The position numbers were made by a program, and so were the translations under genes. Of a DNA stretch of 64,000 nucleotides, positions 1-10,869 are shown in pieces (within the stretch, counting starts at the first letter, position 1; each line of letters begins with the position of its first letter). The notes beneath the pieces were generated by a model that was not told the origin of the DNA, ran no database searches, and was given only the letters and a program-made list of their open reading frames with translations. The DNA lies in assembly GCA_019614645.1 (NCBI GenBank), contig JABWDB010000008.1, forward strand, positions 9,858,001 to 9,922,000, in the 5' to 3' direction. Source of the stretch: Stratiolaelaps scimitus. Taxonomy: Eukaryota > Arthropoda > Arachnida > Mesostigmata > Laelapidae.

Positions 1-900
1 TCGTCACTGATCACCGCGAAAATTCAAACCATGTAGCGGAGACCATTCTGTCGCCGAACTGCAGTCCCATCCAGGAACGAAGGGTTCTGCTTTCTCCCCG
101 AGGAGTAGAAGCATGTGTCTGCCTAACCTTCATCCTGTCCAGGTTCTTCGACTGCTCCATGATCTCTTTCTGCGAAAGAGATCCTACAACATTCGCTAGC
201 TCGCTTGGCCCAGACGCCGCAGGGCAAGGCGACGCGAATCAGGCCACGCGACGCCAAGCGACTTTCGGTCGGGTTGTAATAGATCGAGGTAGTCGGGCAG
301 GGTGAACAAGTGGGTAGAAAGTCTCATCCCGTCAGCTGGGCCCTAGAGACCCATATAGACAGTTAAGCTGATCCAAGTGCCTTCGCAGTTAGTCGCGTAC
401 AGCCGACTCAACCAATAACAGCCGCAGTCGCTAGCCTGACTCCAAGGCACTGCGCTACTTTCAAATCAATTGTGCACCAACTAAATAAATAATGTTCTAC
501 ATCAGTCTCCATTAGCTGAGATCTGTCTCATGCAAGAGATTGAATTGACTGTTTACCGACTGAATGGAAATTTGTGTCGAACTGCCTCGTCGACTCGAGC
601 GCGACTCGCACTGTCTGTAGCCTTGTTGTTGACCTGAACTTTGTGCTACGCGTATGCATAATTGAAAATAACCTCACCGGTCGAAACCTTATGGGTCGGT
701 CGGCCAAAGCGAAGTGCCGAGAGCTATTCCAACGAAAAGATAAGTCCTCCCAGGAGAACTGACCACGCCAAAGTTAATTCGATTTAATCGGGAAACGTCC
801 AGATCGTTCTGGTGTCAATCTCGAGAATGTGATTACTGTTTATCGTCAAGTGACAACAAGAAATGATATTTCGGATCACAAAACATCAATCGAATGCTAT
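1..900. other. No gene recognised
   Basis: Mixed-composition sequence with short ORFs only and no strong splice pair or repeat. The nearest signal is a possible minus-strand start exon at about 918-945: an ATG-led stretch reading MNVEEKIP and then a CAG/GTGAGA donor. It is too short to call with any confidence. Confidence 0.4.
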
Positions 901-1668
901 TACCCCATCTCTCACCTGGGAATTTTCTCCTCGACATTCATTCTGTTTCGTTTCTGTTACTGCCCGAATTGACGAAGCGGCTAGCTAACAGACTAATTGC
1001 AGGTTCGAACAACGACTAGACAATCGAATCAAGCTACCTAATAGTAACCACTCTGATCACATCGAATCAGCTATGCAGTTACTTCATTGAAGTGTACACA
1101 CTCAAGTTGACTTCTGCGCACACACATCCACAATATCGTATTCAATTCGTTTAGATGAAATATACACCCCGTCGTATAACAGACTAATCGGCAGATGTTA
1201 CTTGCCACTTTTATAATGCTCACGTCGCGTCGCTTTCCTCGCTGCCTCATACATTTGGCGTCGTTTCATTGATTTTAGATCCTATTGATTCACAACCAGT
1301 GGGCGAATAAATTTCAATTTGCTCGATGACTATAGTCAGGATACCGGTGGGTGTTACTCCGTTAGGCTTCAGTTATCTAGATGCTATCTGTGCGCTAGTT
1401 CTCTCCGTCTACGTAATGTTGGACATCCCACGCACTGTGGCGGTGAATCCGCCGGCGTCGAAAGCCGGCCGGCCAGTCAGATCGCGAGCAGCCGCCGACC
1501 ACGGCGAGCGAATTAATTAGAGCATATGCCAACAACAGCAACAGTGGTAGCAGTGAAGGCTGGAGCCAGTAGCGGGGTCGGTCGTGGAAACCGAACTCCG
1601 ACCGATGAGCCGGGAGCACCGTGCGTTGATGCTCTCCCACCCAAAAGACGCGCGGGGGGTGACGGAGT

Positions 1669-1690
1669 TCTCTCTCTCTCTCTCTCTCTC
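1669..1690. repeat. (TC)n microsatellite
   Basis: Uninterrupted TC dinucleotides inside the GC-rich island. Confidence 0.95.
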
Positions 1691-2387
1691 TTTCTGAGTG
1701 ACTGAAGCCAATGCTCTTCTGCTGCTGCTGGCCCGGAGTCTCAGTGCCTCAGTCAGCTTCGCCTTCAGTCCGCCTCCGTTCAGACGTTCGATCGGACATA
1801 GAGACGACAAACCGGCGAAGGCTGCAGCCTTAGAACGGGGCTGGCAATGCGGAGCACCGCAATGTGCCACGGCTCCCTCTCTATATCTCTTCCTCTCGCC
1901 GACTTGTCGATAATTGATGATGGCAACGCCCCCATCGGAGAGTGGAAGCGGCGGCGGCTGCTGCAGTGGTCTGCTGCAGTGGTGGCGGCGGCGGCGGCGA
2001 CGATGGTGGTGGAGTCGTTCCCCACCAACAGCAGCCCGTTCTCAATTCGCCGTCGACTTCGCAAAGAGGAGCGATGCACTGGAGGCGCGTGGGTGAAAGA
2101 GATCGAATGAGGAAAACTATGTGGGAGAGAGAGCGACCTAGCGAAACAGAATGTGTATGAGAGCCTCAAACAAACACATTCCAACTTTGCTTCCAGAGTC
2201 GTCGAGCTGCCGAACGCGAAAGGGACGCCGAGACCAGTGCCTCGGCCAAGCTTGCTGTACGCAGCAGCGGCTACTGCTGTTGCAGCAGCAGTAGTAACAA
2301 CGACTTCCACAGAGAGAGAACCCGTTTTCTACACGGTAGCTGGCTGGCTAGCTAGCTGGATCGCGGCTGAGCTCAAGCTTTGGCGCT

Positions 2388-2411
2388 GGCTGGCCGGCCG
2401 GCCGGCCAGCC
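2388..2411. repeat. 24-bp perfect palindrome of GGCC units
   Basis: GGCTGGCC followed by GGCCGGCC units; the sequence equals its own reverse complement over 24 bases. It lies in a block of GCTA/GCTG and GGCC short repeats and is probably slippage-derived. Confidence 0.9.
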
Positions 2412-2575
2412 CGTCGACCCGTTCGACACGATGCAGAAGGTCTGCAAGAGTCCAAAGGAGCGAACAACGATAGATACGAAGCAAAGCTGGATACTGAAAC
2501 GAAGGACAGAGCCAGCAGCAAGCGCCTCGACCAGTGCTCCTGGGTGACGTCGCTGAGGGCTCTGTTGGCTGGCCC

Positions 2576-2594
2576 GCTCGCTCGCTCGCTCGCT
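2576..2594. repeat. (GCTC)n tandem repeat
   Basis: Nearly five copies of the GCTC tetranucleotide in the same GC-rich island. Confidence 0.9.
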
Positions 2595-2669
2595 GCGGAC
2601 TGATCTCGCTGCTCGAAGTAGGAGAACGAACGCCGCGCTGTTGTCCAAAGCACAAGGCCCTGGCACCCT

Positions 2670-3486
2670 CACTATGTCTGGGCCAAATGGATATGACGAC
2701 GCTTTCATTCTAGAGACAAATAGTTGAAATAGTAGTAGGAGTTGGAGATAGTGATAGCAGAAGATTGTGAGGGAGAAGAACAAAAGAAGAACACCGTCGA
2801 TTTACTTTGGAAATGTAATTAATTTAGATAATAATGTACATGTGCACACGCTTTGTTGCCTTGGGCTGTTGTGACTACGGGTTAAACGTATGAGGGGGCA
2901 ATACAGTGGTCCTTTGACATCCAGTGACTAGTGGTACTAGATAGCTAACTTGTTATCAGGTGTATTTAACAGCGTCCAAAAACAATCTAACGGTATGTCA
3001 GACAATAGCAACTAAGTTTCTTTCGGTCTTAAGGAGCATCAAATATAGGCCAACTTCTTCAAACGAGGGATAAGGATTTAACAAGCAGTTACTGAGGATT
3101 TCTCCCGTTGGAGAACAGCTTCAGCGCTATCCTGCGTTCTCAAACCTAAAAACAATAAACAGCATAATGAATCCGAGATAAAAGTGTCCAAAGTTTAATT
3201 CCATGGCCACAATCGACGGCCAGTCATTAATGTGTGTGCAACTCTGACATAAATATTCCTCTAATTGAAGATTCACATCTATTGCGGAGCAAATCAGTTG
3301 TCTCATGAGTGCGACATTCTCGTTGGATAGCCTGTGCAAGCCAAGAACCACCATTTTCCTTACAACAGAAGCTGGCGTTTCTCCCATTTGGGCACGTAAC
3401 GACCACGACGGCATAAGCTACGCGCGAATCCTAACGTCTAGATATTATTGTGCTCTTGATTATGAATATACGTATCTCGGTATTCA

Positions 3487-3488
<2 letters not shown>
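2670..3488. other. No gene recognised
   Basis: AT-rich sequence with short ORFs only and no convincing splice signal or repeat. Confidence 0.4.
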
Positions 3489-3548
<60 letters not shown>

Positions 3549-3553
3549 ATATA
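3489..3553. repeat. (AT)n microsatellite
   Basis: About 44 bases of pure AT followed by an imperfect ATAC/AT tail. Confidence 0.95.
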
Positions 3554-5650
3554 GAGTCCTAGTTTTCTCCATCATTTTTGAATATTCTCATTTCTTTTTA
3601 TATGTGCTATCTCTCCGGCGGCTCGTCATTGGCGGTGATGTCCTACATGTTGTATGCTGAATGAATATAGACGAACATAGAAAATATGCTATACGCCATT
3701 CAGTTGCTAGAACGTCTTCCCAGCACTCAGTGTCAGTTTGTTGCCGTATCAGTACAGGTAGTGATGCGGGTCATCAGACAGAGCAGCAGCAGCAGCGAGA
3801 GTGTGGCCTTGAATGAAAATGTCATCACATGCATACAGATTTGTTTCAAGGGCTTCACGGAGAATCGTCCCGCCGAGACTAGATGCCCCTTCGTACCACG
3901 TACAATAATGAGCCTACGCGCACACAGTTTCAGGTCGCATAGTCTGAAAGGGCTGCCAATGTCTTGGAGTCTACTGCTGTTGCCGATGCTGCTCGTGCTG
4001 CAGCGACGACGGCGGCGACGGCGGCTGCTGCAGCACCAGCAGCAGCTTCACTTGCTACGACTTGCTGTTTGTATGATGGTACGCCGTTTAGTTTGGATGA
4101 ATAAATTTCCTTTGGATATTGATTTTACTATTCTGACGAGAGAACCTTGACTGATCTCAGCAGGCTCCCTCTTCACTCCGCCGCTAAACTCGTTCAAGCG
4201 GAAACCGGCCGTAATTGAGTTAGCGTGTTTGCTTAAGGTGAGCTCGCCCCTACAGCTCAGCGCACTGCTGTTCCTGCCACTGTGGCCTGACATTGCTCCG
4301 AGGAGCTCTCCGATTTTTTGCACGATACGTAGCCCCGAGTACACAGCCCCACAGTCGCACAGATACACACACACACAATATCCTTTCTATCTCAAGGATT
4401 TCTCAGTGGTCGGCCTGTTTTGCTAGCTTATCTCCGTTCAAGTGGATGAGTAACTTCGGCCCTAGCACCGTTTCGCCACGCCATATACAACATATAGATC
4501 CCCTGTGCTGCCCCCACCTGTCGCTAAAACTGCGAGTGGACGAACACTGTCCTCTTCGAAATCATGTGCAATGTCATCGCCCTCGTTAACCTGTCTACCT
4601 GTTAAAATGGGGGTACCTCTCAAGAAACTCACGGTATTATACTCCCGGTGATATTAGTAACAACGAAATAATCCCAATTTGTGATGTGACTACGGCCACT
4701 GTAGGTTATCGGTTGTAAGAAGTGATTGCTGAACTGTTATCACGACGGATGTGATTATAGATAGGGTTTCGGTCAAGTGGATCGTGCTCGGAGGCGTTCA
4801 AACACTTGCGTATTTGTTAGTGGACTTGGTGGCGAAATGACCCCGAGGCAATCCGAGGATGACTTCTGCAAATTGCAGGATTTCTGCACCGTTGGTATCA
4901 TGGCTATATCGTCGTACTTCCACTTTGGTGTTAACGCGACGATAGTTGAATCTATATATATATATATATATATAATAACATTTTCTTCAAGGGTTCATTT
5001 TTATTAAGAATAATAAGCACTCATATAAAAAAAAATTCTGAAATCTGCTATGTAACTGCTCAGTTGTATTGAATCAAAGTGAAGGTACGATGGCCCCGAC
5101 GAGGCTATTCGGAGTCGACGAGACAGACGACGTCAGACATTATATGGGTTAGGCAAATCGCCACTATGGTCAATGGATATGTGGCATCACACAGTCTGTT
5201 TCTTCTACATTGAATGCCTTCTGGGAGACAGCACGGCCGGTGCAAAACATCGTACCTATGTTCTTCGTTTTGTAGAGCGACGAATCGCTTTCAGGAGAAC
5301 TACACGTAAATCCCACAAGTCAGGGACCTATAGCAAGCGCAAGATATAGGCAAATTGCCATCGTATATATTATTTTATTTTATATTATTATTTATAGTAA
5401 TATATATTTTTTGTTATTATTTATATTATTTTACAGGTACACTCCAAGCCCTAGCCTAATATGTACGATGATGATAGAGCCTAGATCGTGCGTCCCACGA
5501 TACGTGTACCTGATAAGGATGTCGTTGATCACGTTATCTGTACAGCGTGTCGGTGTCTAGATGTTGTCAGTGAATTTTGCTCGTGGCTACAACCGTCCAG
5601 CAAATTTAGATGTTTGCTCGCGGTCGCCGAGAGTAGCTGTGAGTGTATTG
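3554..5650. other. No gene recognised; CTG/CGG triplets and an AT-only block
   Basis: Contains CTG/CAG and CGG triplet clusters near 3970-4050, which keep several frames open, a pure AT tract at 4952-4975 and a T/A-only stretch at about 5362-5430. No supported exon seen. Confidence 0.4.
4952..4975. repeat. (AT)n microsatellite
   Basis: Pure TA dinucleotide run. Confidence 0.9.
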
Positions 5651-5654
5651 TGTG

Positions 5655-5921
5655 ATGATGGTCGATGTACATACTCGGACGCATAAACAGTCCACAGGAG
5701 ATTGCGTTGAAATCGCGTTACGTGCTATTGACGTTCCACGAAGCGCCGCGGTGTGTTTGGCGCGGTGGCAACAATTTGTCAACTCGCTGTCTTGTCGGGC
5801 CTGCGTCCAGGCTAATTCAGCCGGCTTTCCGCTGACTGTAGGTAACGCAGTCGCGAGCTGTTGTAGTCACGATCCAGATACCACTATATGTCTCGGGGCA
5901 GCAATAGCAGTAGGTGCATAG
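5655..5921 (+). CDS. Unrecognised ATG-led ORF (88 residues)
   Basis: An open frame starting at tandem ATGs (MMVDVHTRTHKQ) and ending in TAG. Codons lean towards G/A in first position, as real coding sequence does, and the residue mix is balanced with five cysteines in the middle. A weak donor-like GTAGGT/GTAACG lies near 5838, so the true exon, if any, could end there. No domain is recognised and an ORF of this size can occur by chance. An (AT)n run follows directly. Confidence 0.15.
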   Translation: MMVDVHTRTHKQSTGDCVEIALRAIDVPRSAAVCLARWQQFVNSLSCRACVQANSAGFPLTVGNAVASCCSHDPDTTICLGAAIAVGA

Positions 5922-5965
5922 CATGTACATAAGTGCACAAGGGGAACCATGGTAGGGAAGACATG

Positions 5966-5966
5966 C

Positions 5967-6004
<38 letters not shown>
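5966..6004. repeat. (AT)n microsatellite
   Basis: AT run with a single TT interruption near its 3' end. Confidence 0.9.
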
Positions 6005-6398
6005 GAGAATGAAAAAAGTATTTGTATATATTGAAGTAAATTACGAGATTATTTAATTCACCCACCGAGCAAATTACCTTGGAGTTCTTGGAGTGGGCTA
6101 AGCTGAAGCGGGGTACGAGAAATCATGATGCGTATGTTGAGACTGCATTACGACATACTTAGCGCCGTTTGCAATATATAGTACACCCGGTCGCATGTCA
6201 AGCGGAAGACAGCCTTTCAGGGGTGCCTGGCGTGACCTCGAAGTATTTAAGTAAAGGCGGAACGGGTATACGCATGTTACGAATTCTATTGAATTTGACG
6301 TACGCTAGCTCCGACAAACACTATATAGCAAATCCCCCGAGTCGTCCAAATGCGTCCTTGGTACCTCATTCCATCGTGTGGGGGCCAGACGGAGAGGA

Positions 6399-6430
6399 TA
6401 TATAGAGGGAGAAAGAGATCAACGGCCGTA
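6399..6430 (+). promoter_or_regulatory. Candidate TATA-box core promoter
   Basis: TATATAGA begins at 6399 in a purine-rich setting (GGA before, GGGAGAAAGAG after), unlike the bare AT microsatellites elsewhere. A start site would be expected about 30 bases on, at the CGTAGTCTTT near 6430. It precedes the ATG-plus-donor exon at 6593-6658 by a plausible 5' UTR length. Promoter activity is inferred. Confidence 0.35.
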
Positions 6431-6592
6431 GTCTTTCTACGGCACCGCACCGCTGTACGCCAGTCAATGCTGTCGTGTTCGGCGTCTGCTGGCCGTATTT
6501 GTGGGCCACTTATTAGCGAACTGACTGCTCACCGAGTTCTATCGGTTGGCAGCGGGTAGACAGGGTGGAAGTTTTTGGAATGACATCGTGAG

Positions 6593-6658
6593 ATGGCTTC
6601 GTCGTCTCGGCACGGCGGAGTCTTCGTTAGCAGTCGCTTGAAAGCGGTACGACTGAAG
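6593..6658 (+). CDS. Candidate first coding exon (22 codons) ending at a consensus donor
   Basis: ATG at 6593 has G at +4 and a purine (G) at -3. The frame reads MASSSRHGGVFVSS and continues basic up to CTG AAG, where a perfect AAG/GTAAGT donor follows in phase 0 (intron from 6659). Upstream lie a TATA box and about 160 bases of GC-richer leader. Start codon, short basic N-terminus, optimal donor and promoter together make this one of the better exon candidates in the window. The protein is not recognised and I could not identify the downstream exon, so the gene may extend well beyond this point. It could instead be a chance alignment of signals. Confidence 0.4.
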
Positions 6659-6659
6659 G

Positions 6660-8060
6660 TAAGTCAAGACTCGAGCCGGGACACAGGGAATGGTCGTCTC
6701 CGATCCTCACTAGACGACCGTTTTCTGCCGACGTCGCTGACGAAGGCGCCCGCGACAGCTGCGCTGGAGCAGCCGAAGCACCGGTGACGCCACCGCCGAT
6801 ACAGTTTACTGCGAGTCATTCCGTAATGAGGTGGAACGGCGGTAATAAAAGCCGCTTCGTTCGTTCTAATAGAATCAAACCACCGATTGGACGTGGACGT
6901 TCCTGCTGAGGATGGTCCTGTTTGTTTCTTGGGCTTCTATTGTTGTTGAAATGATAAACATGTTAGAGCGAATTACTAGTAGGGTTGGAACGTCAAGAAG
7001 CGAATGCGAACACGAACCTATTTTCGGAACGTGAATATCGGATATAACGAACTTATTTACTTTTATTTTTATTTAACTTGACTACACATTATACACCATC
7101 CTTATATGTACATTGCATTGAAGGTAAACACTCGGCTGTGAAAGAACTGCATTGCATAAGCAAAGAAAAAACACGCGAAGCTTCTGGGTCTTAAAAACGA
7201 GCAAGCGCATACCCAAGTTGATAATCTTTGTAAAACAACGTGCAATCTGTGCCCTATTCTTTAGCTCTGGACATTCTGGCCTTCGAACAGGGTGACCGGC
7301 ATAGCTGAATAAATACTCACAAGCACTTTCATATGGCAGAGGTGGTCTGCTATGCATTGTGCATGCGCTGAAATGAATCGGATGAGGAAGGGTTTTCGAG
7401 AGACAAGAGGTCGTCGCTTCACAGCCGCATATGTTAATGGTTAAAATCACTGAGCTCTGAGCGTTCTTCGTACACTCGTGCAGTCGAGGACCGACTGCTT
7501 TCGATTCAGGGCCGGAGTCCTGGTAATTGGGTTAGTGTTATTGTGCTATGCCACCCCCAAACGGGTTCCCATCCCGCGGCCGTGCCCGCACAGAGAATGC
7601 TTGAGGCAACAAATATCAATGATGCACTTCGGACAGTCCGGACGACTTGGGCCGTTCGATGTCTTGAAATAGCAGATCGACTATTGCCAAAGAACGCAGT
7701 ATGGGGAATGCCCTCCAGCCTCCTCTGTGACGGTGCTCGTGGAGCACCGCACGAGGCAATATAAATCGAGTGACACTGACTAGTACATATGATCTCAATA
7801 CTTGCCTGTATAAACTGTAATGTTACATGAGAACAAGTGTAGACGGGTTTTATTGCTGGTCAAACGCACTCGTTTTTGTGTTCGAGTCTTGTTCTCATAC
7901 CTGTCCTTGTGGTGTCATGTCATTCGCAATCATTTGTTTGAAAATTAATCCAGATCAGGCAGGCCCGAAGGAGATGGCAGGTAGGACAGAGAAATACTTT
8001 CGTATTTCCGTAGCGCAGTAGGTGTCACGGTCTGACAAGTAACGAACTGGAACGTCAGGG
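6660..8060. other. Probable intron or intergenic DNA
   Basis: No supported exon. A minus-strand frame at 7082-7450 is open for about 120 codons without an initial ATG. It contains a pyrimidine tract with TTTCAG near 7370 and a GTGAGT near 7317, which would bound only about 50 bases; too weak to call. Confidence 0.3.
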
Positions 8061-8064
8061 TTCA

Positions 8065-8325
8065 TTTCCACCTCTTCCAAGCCTCACTGCTCGTTCAATA
8101 CTTTTGCTGAGCATCGCAGGCGTTCTTATCCAAAGGTTCGAGTTCATCGCCTTCGCTCGAGACCTCCTGGTGACCTTCTGCATGGCTGAGGGCCGGACCG
8201 TCCTCTCAGCTCTCCACCGCCTTCTGGTGAAAATTGAGTTCAATATTAGGCGTCTGTCCCTCGTAGGCCCTGATGAATTTCCGATACGCACGGCGTTTTG
8301 GATAGACGACGGTGTCCTCGTCATA
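8065..8325 (-). pseudogene. Possible decayed coding fragment, unknown family
   Basis: One minus-strand frame has coding-like codon use (many GAN and GCN codons) and a protein-like residue mix: a 39-codon segment with DEDTVVYPKRRAYRKF, then TGA at 8206-8208, a 36-codon segment with HQEVSSEGDELEPLDKN, then TGA at 8095-8097, then ten more codons ending in TGA at 8062-8064. The longer stop-free frames over the same DNA are arginine-rich or strongly hydrophobic, as off-frames of acidic coding sequence usually are. This suggests an exon or retro-copy broken by stops. The family is not recognised and chance remains possible. Confidence 0.3.
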
Positions 8326-8359
8326 TCAGTGAACGCGCACGTCTCCGCCTAAAGATATA

Positions 8360-10200
8360 CATGTTGGCCAGTCATTTCCGGTATGTACAAGAGAAACCAC
8401 CGGCTAGGAGCTCGGTTCCGACCATTTTGCGAAGTGAGTTGGACAGATTGACTGTAAATGAGGACCATCAAAGCTACATTGTCAATGGAATAATGATCAA
8501 TATAAAATCTTCCTCTTCGTCCTCGGATTATACCAGTACTGTTTCAAGGGTGGTGAGGAGATTCTGATTGCATTCTCCGTGAGTTACATTATATAGCGAC
8601 CCGATGAGAACTAACAAATTCGTTTGTGACACAACACAAAATTATATTGCCTTATATCAATGGGTGCCGATACACAGGACATCATATATTATCGTTATTA
8701 GAGGAGGTGACTATTTCAAGGTGTACCGACCGGCTCAGCGCCACCTAGCGGCCCATGGCACACTATCCACAATCAGCAAAAGAGTAAGGCTCTACCAATC
8801 AGTCACCCCACTCCACGACTGCGACGTGTGTCAATTTGTCTAACGGACTTAATTGTTTTCGACGTTCGCTATGTTTTGTCGTACTCCCACAGCACATACA
8901 GCAATTACGCTAAATAACCCCACTGATATCCCCTCCCCCCCCCCGTATATTTGTTTTGTTGATTTCGTCATCATCCTGTTGCGACACTGTCACAGGCTTC
9001 GAGCGGAATAAGCCCAACTAACGACAATAATTTCGTTCAAGATCATGATCATGGTGGCCGTCATCGTAGCTATGATGTTGTGGTCGTCGAAATAATCGTA
9101 GCACAATTTCGGCACGTCGAGTCTCCTCCAACCGACGAGCTAGTTAGTTTTCGCCATCGAACGGAGAGTGCGTAGGAGTAGGCGGCCTACTTCGAAGCAG
9201 CGCTCGCCTCGACAGTGGACTTTTTACTATTGTCTCCTCCCTCGCAGCAGCGCCGCGCTATCCGCCGCCTCACGCCGATAGCTACTGCTGCTGCTGCTGT
9301 TGAACCGAACATAGAGTGTGCCCACATGTACAATGTCTCCCCCAAGGGAATGCTGAGGGAACAACGCGGCTCACAATGCCGACGAACGGCAAAGCACGCG
9401 GGCTGATCGACCCACCGACGGCCGCCGTGGAAGGTCGTATAGTGGGGGTAAGGCTGCTCATGCCAACGGCATGCACCAGTACGTGACAGGGACAATGATA
9501 TACCGAGACAAGCGGTTAGAGCACTCTGTCGATAACCGAGAAAGTAAGCGAGAGAATGAACTCAGTGAAGCTACAAAATGCCGACATCCGAACATTTCTG
9601 CTGCAGTTGTTGACCGGTGCTGACTCCTCCTGCCGGAGTCGCCCAAATATCGAACTTGATACTGGCTAGCGGAAATACTGACCGTAGCGGCGGCGAGAGT
9701 TGTAACTACGAGCGGATCGACTGGAGAGACGAGGAGACACCGTGATATTTACCCCATGGGTACCAAATAGGAATTACCGATATAGCAATTCATAGTGAAT
9801 CGATATCGTCGTGGCCCTTCAATACGTTAGGTCCGGGGAAATGCAACTGCAAAACCTTAAGAATTAACTTACTTACTTAAATTAACTTACTCCAATATTA
9901 TATAGGCAGTGTCAGTCCAGTGCCTATTAGCAGAAATGTCGTACAACTTAGATCGGAGCCGCATTCCGAAATAGCTATACAACGCCATATAAATAGTATC
10001 TCCATGAAAGTAACAGGTCATTTATAGTTTTTTTTTCGCCTCGCGAAGCTTCCATGGTTTCCCTTCGTAGAATCGACGTTCAAAGGACGAGTAGCGTCAT
10101 TCCTACGCATTATGCTTGAGGGCGTCATGCGTTGTCGAATTTCCCTCCATCTCCATCAAAGTCGACAGTCACCCCCATGTAAACGTTCACCATTCCTCTA
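8360..10200. other. No gene recognised
   Basis: Contains a C-homopolymer run near 8932-8944, a short (CTG)n at about 9284-9300 and an (ACTT)n-like patch at 9866-9895. No supported exon. Confidence 0.4.
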
Positions 10201-10815
10201 TATGAGCCTACCCATCGTTCTTGAATCTGACGGCGTGTGTTTCCAGCCGAATGTTTGCTTCATTCAACTGCTCAGACGTTTCGCGTTTGTGCCCGTCTGA
10301 GAACAGTAGACGAACACAAAGCGCTGCATGTGGCCCAATGAGTGTGAACTACGGGTACACTGCCGTTTTGTCATGCGATTTTTCGAGTAAGCTCGATCTT
10401 TCAGTCCTTCGATGTCTGCGAGTAAACTCTACAGTCATCTTTTTGTCCATTCGATTCGATCTTCACCTCATTCATTCCCTTTTGGTCACAGTCCGCCTTC
10501 ACGGCAATGCGCGGGGGCCACGTGAATGTCCCATTCCGTTGGCCGCTCCTTCTCAACGTTCCTCGCCCCTGTCTTCTGTTAGGTTCCTTCGTGGTCGAGC
10601 GAGCAGAACGAACGGAAGCTTCGTCCGTTTCGTCTCCTATGTGCCCTCGCCGTTCTATGCTCGCCTGTCCGTCCCTGTGAAACGCTGATATCGCTTCCGA
10701 CCCGAACCAGTGGCAGTCGTCCGCAGTCCTCCCGCTGAACGAGGAGTGGGTGGAGGTCCGCAGTTGTCGCCGTCGTTGGCGGCGACGTTTGCTCCCGGCG
10801 ACGTCGAATCGTTCA

Positions 10816-10865
10816 ATGTTTTACGACTCTTGCTCGCTGATAGAGAGGGTCAGGTTGGCGTCAGG
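10816..10865 (+). CDS. Candidate short start exon ending at GTGAGT donor
   Basis: ATG at 10816 opens a 16-codon frame (MFYDSCSLIERVRLAS) that meets a strong TCAGG/GTGAGT donor in phase 2, intron from 10866. It sits at the 3' edge of a GC-rich island (about 10.2-10.9 kb), where a leader would be expected. Other ATGs occur upstream, so this may not be the start, and the donor may belong to a non-coding leader exon. Not recognised. Confidence 0.25.
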
Positions 10866-10869
10866 GTGA

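Larger units (their letters stand above)
1320..2660. promoter_or_regulatory. GC-rich island with TC tract, GGC triplets and a GGCC palindrome
   Basis: Sharply more GC- and CpG-rich than its flanks. It holds a (TC)n tract at 1669-1690, GGC/GCA triplet runs near 1940-2000, a perfect 24-bp palindrome at 2388-2411 and a GCTC tandem at 2576-2594. Several frames on both strands are open for more than 100 codons here, but none starts with a good ATG and ends at a donor, so I read this as promoter or 5' UTR-like DNA rather than a coding block. GAGA/TC tracts are common in arthropod promoters; the promoter role is inference. Confidence 0.3.

Noticed and set aside
1780..2310. 176-codon minus-strand open frame
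   Set aside because: Alanine and serine runs from GCA/TC repeats, no ATG, other frames equally open.
3489..3553. AT microsatellites as TATA boxes
   Set aside because: Low-complexity AT tracts occur throughout; only a TATA motif in non-repetitive context (6399) with a nearby exon candidate was kept.
8270..8340. FWIDDGVLVIS on the plus strand as a reverse-transcriptase YxDD motif
   Set aside because: None of the surrounding conserved blocks is present, and the opposite strand has a better coding-like frame.
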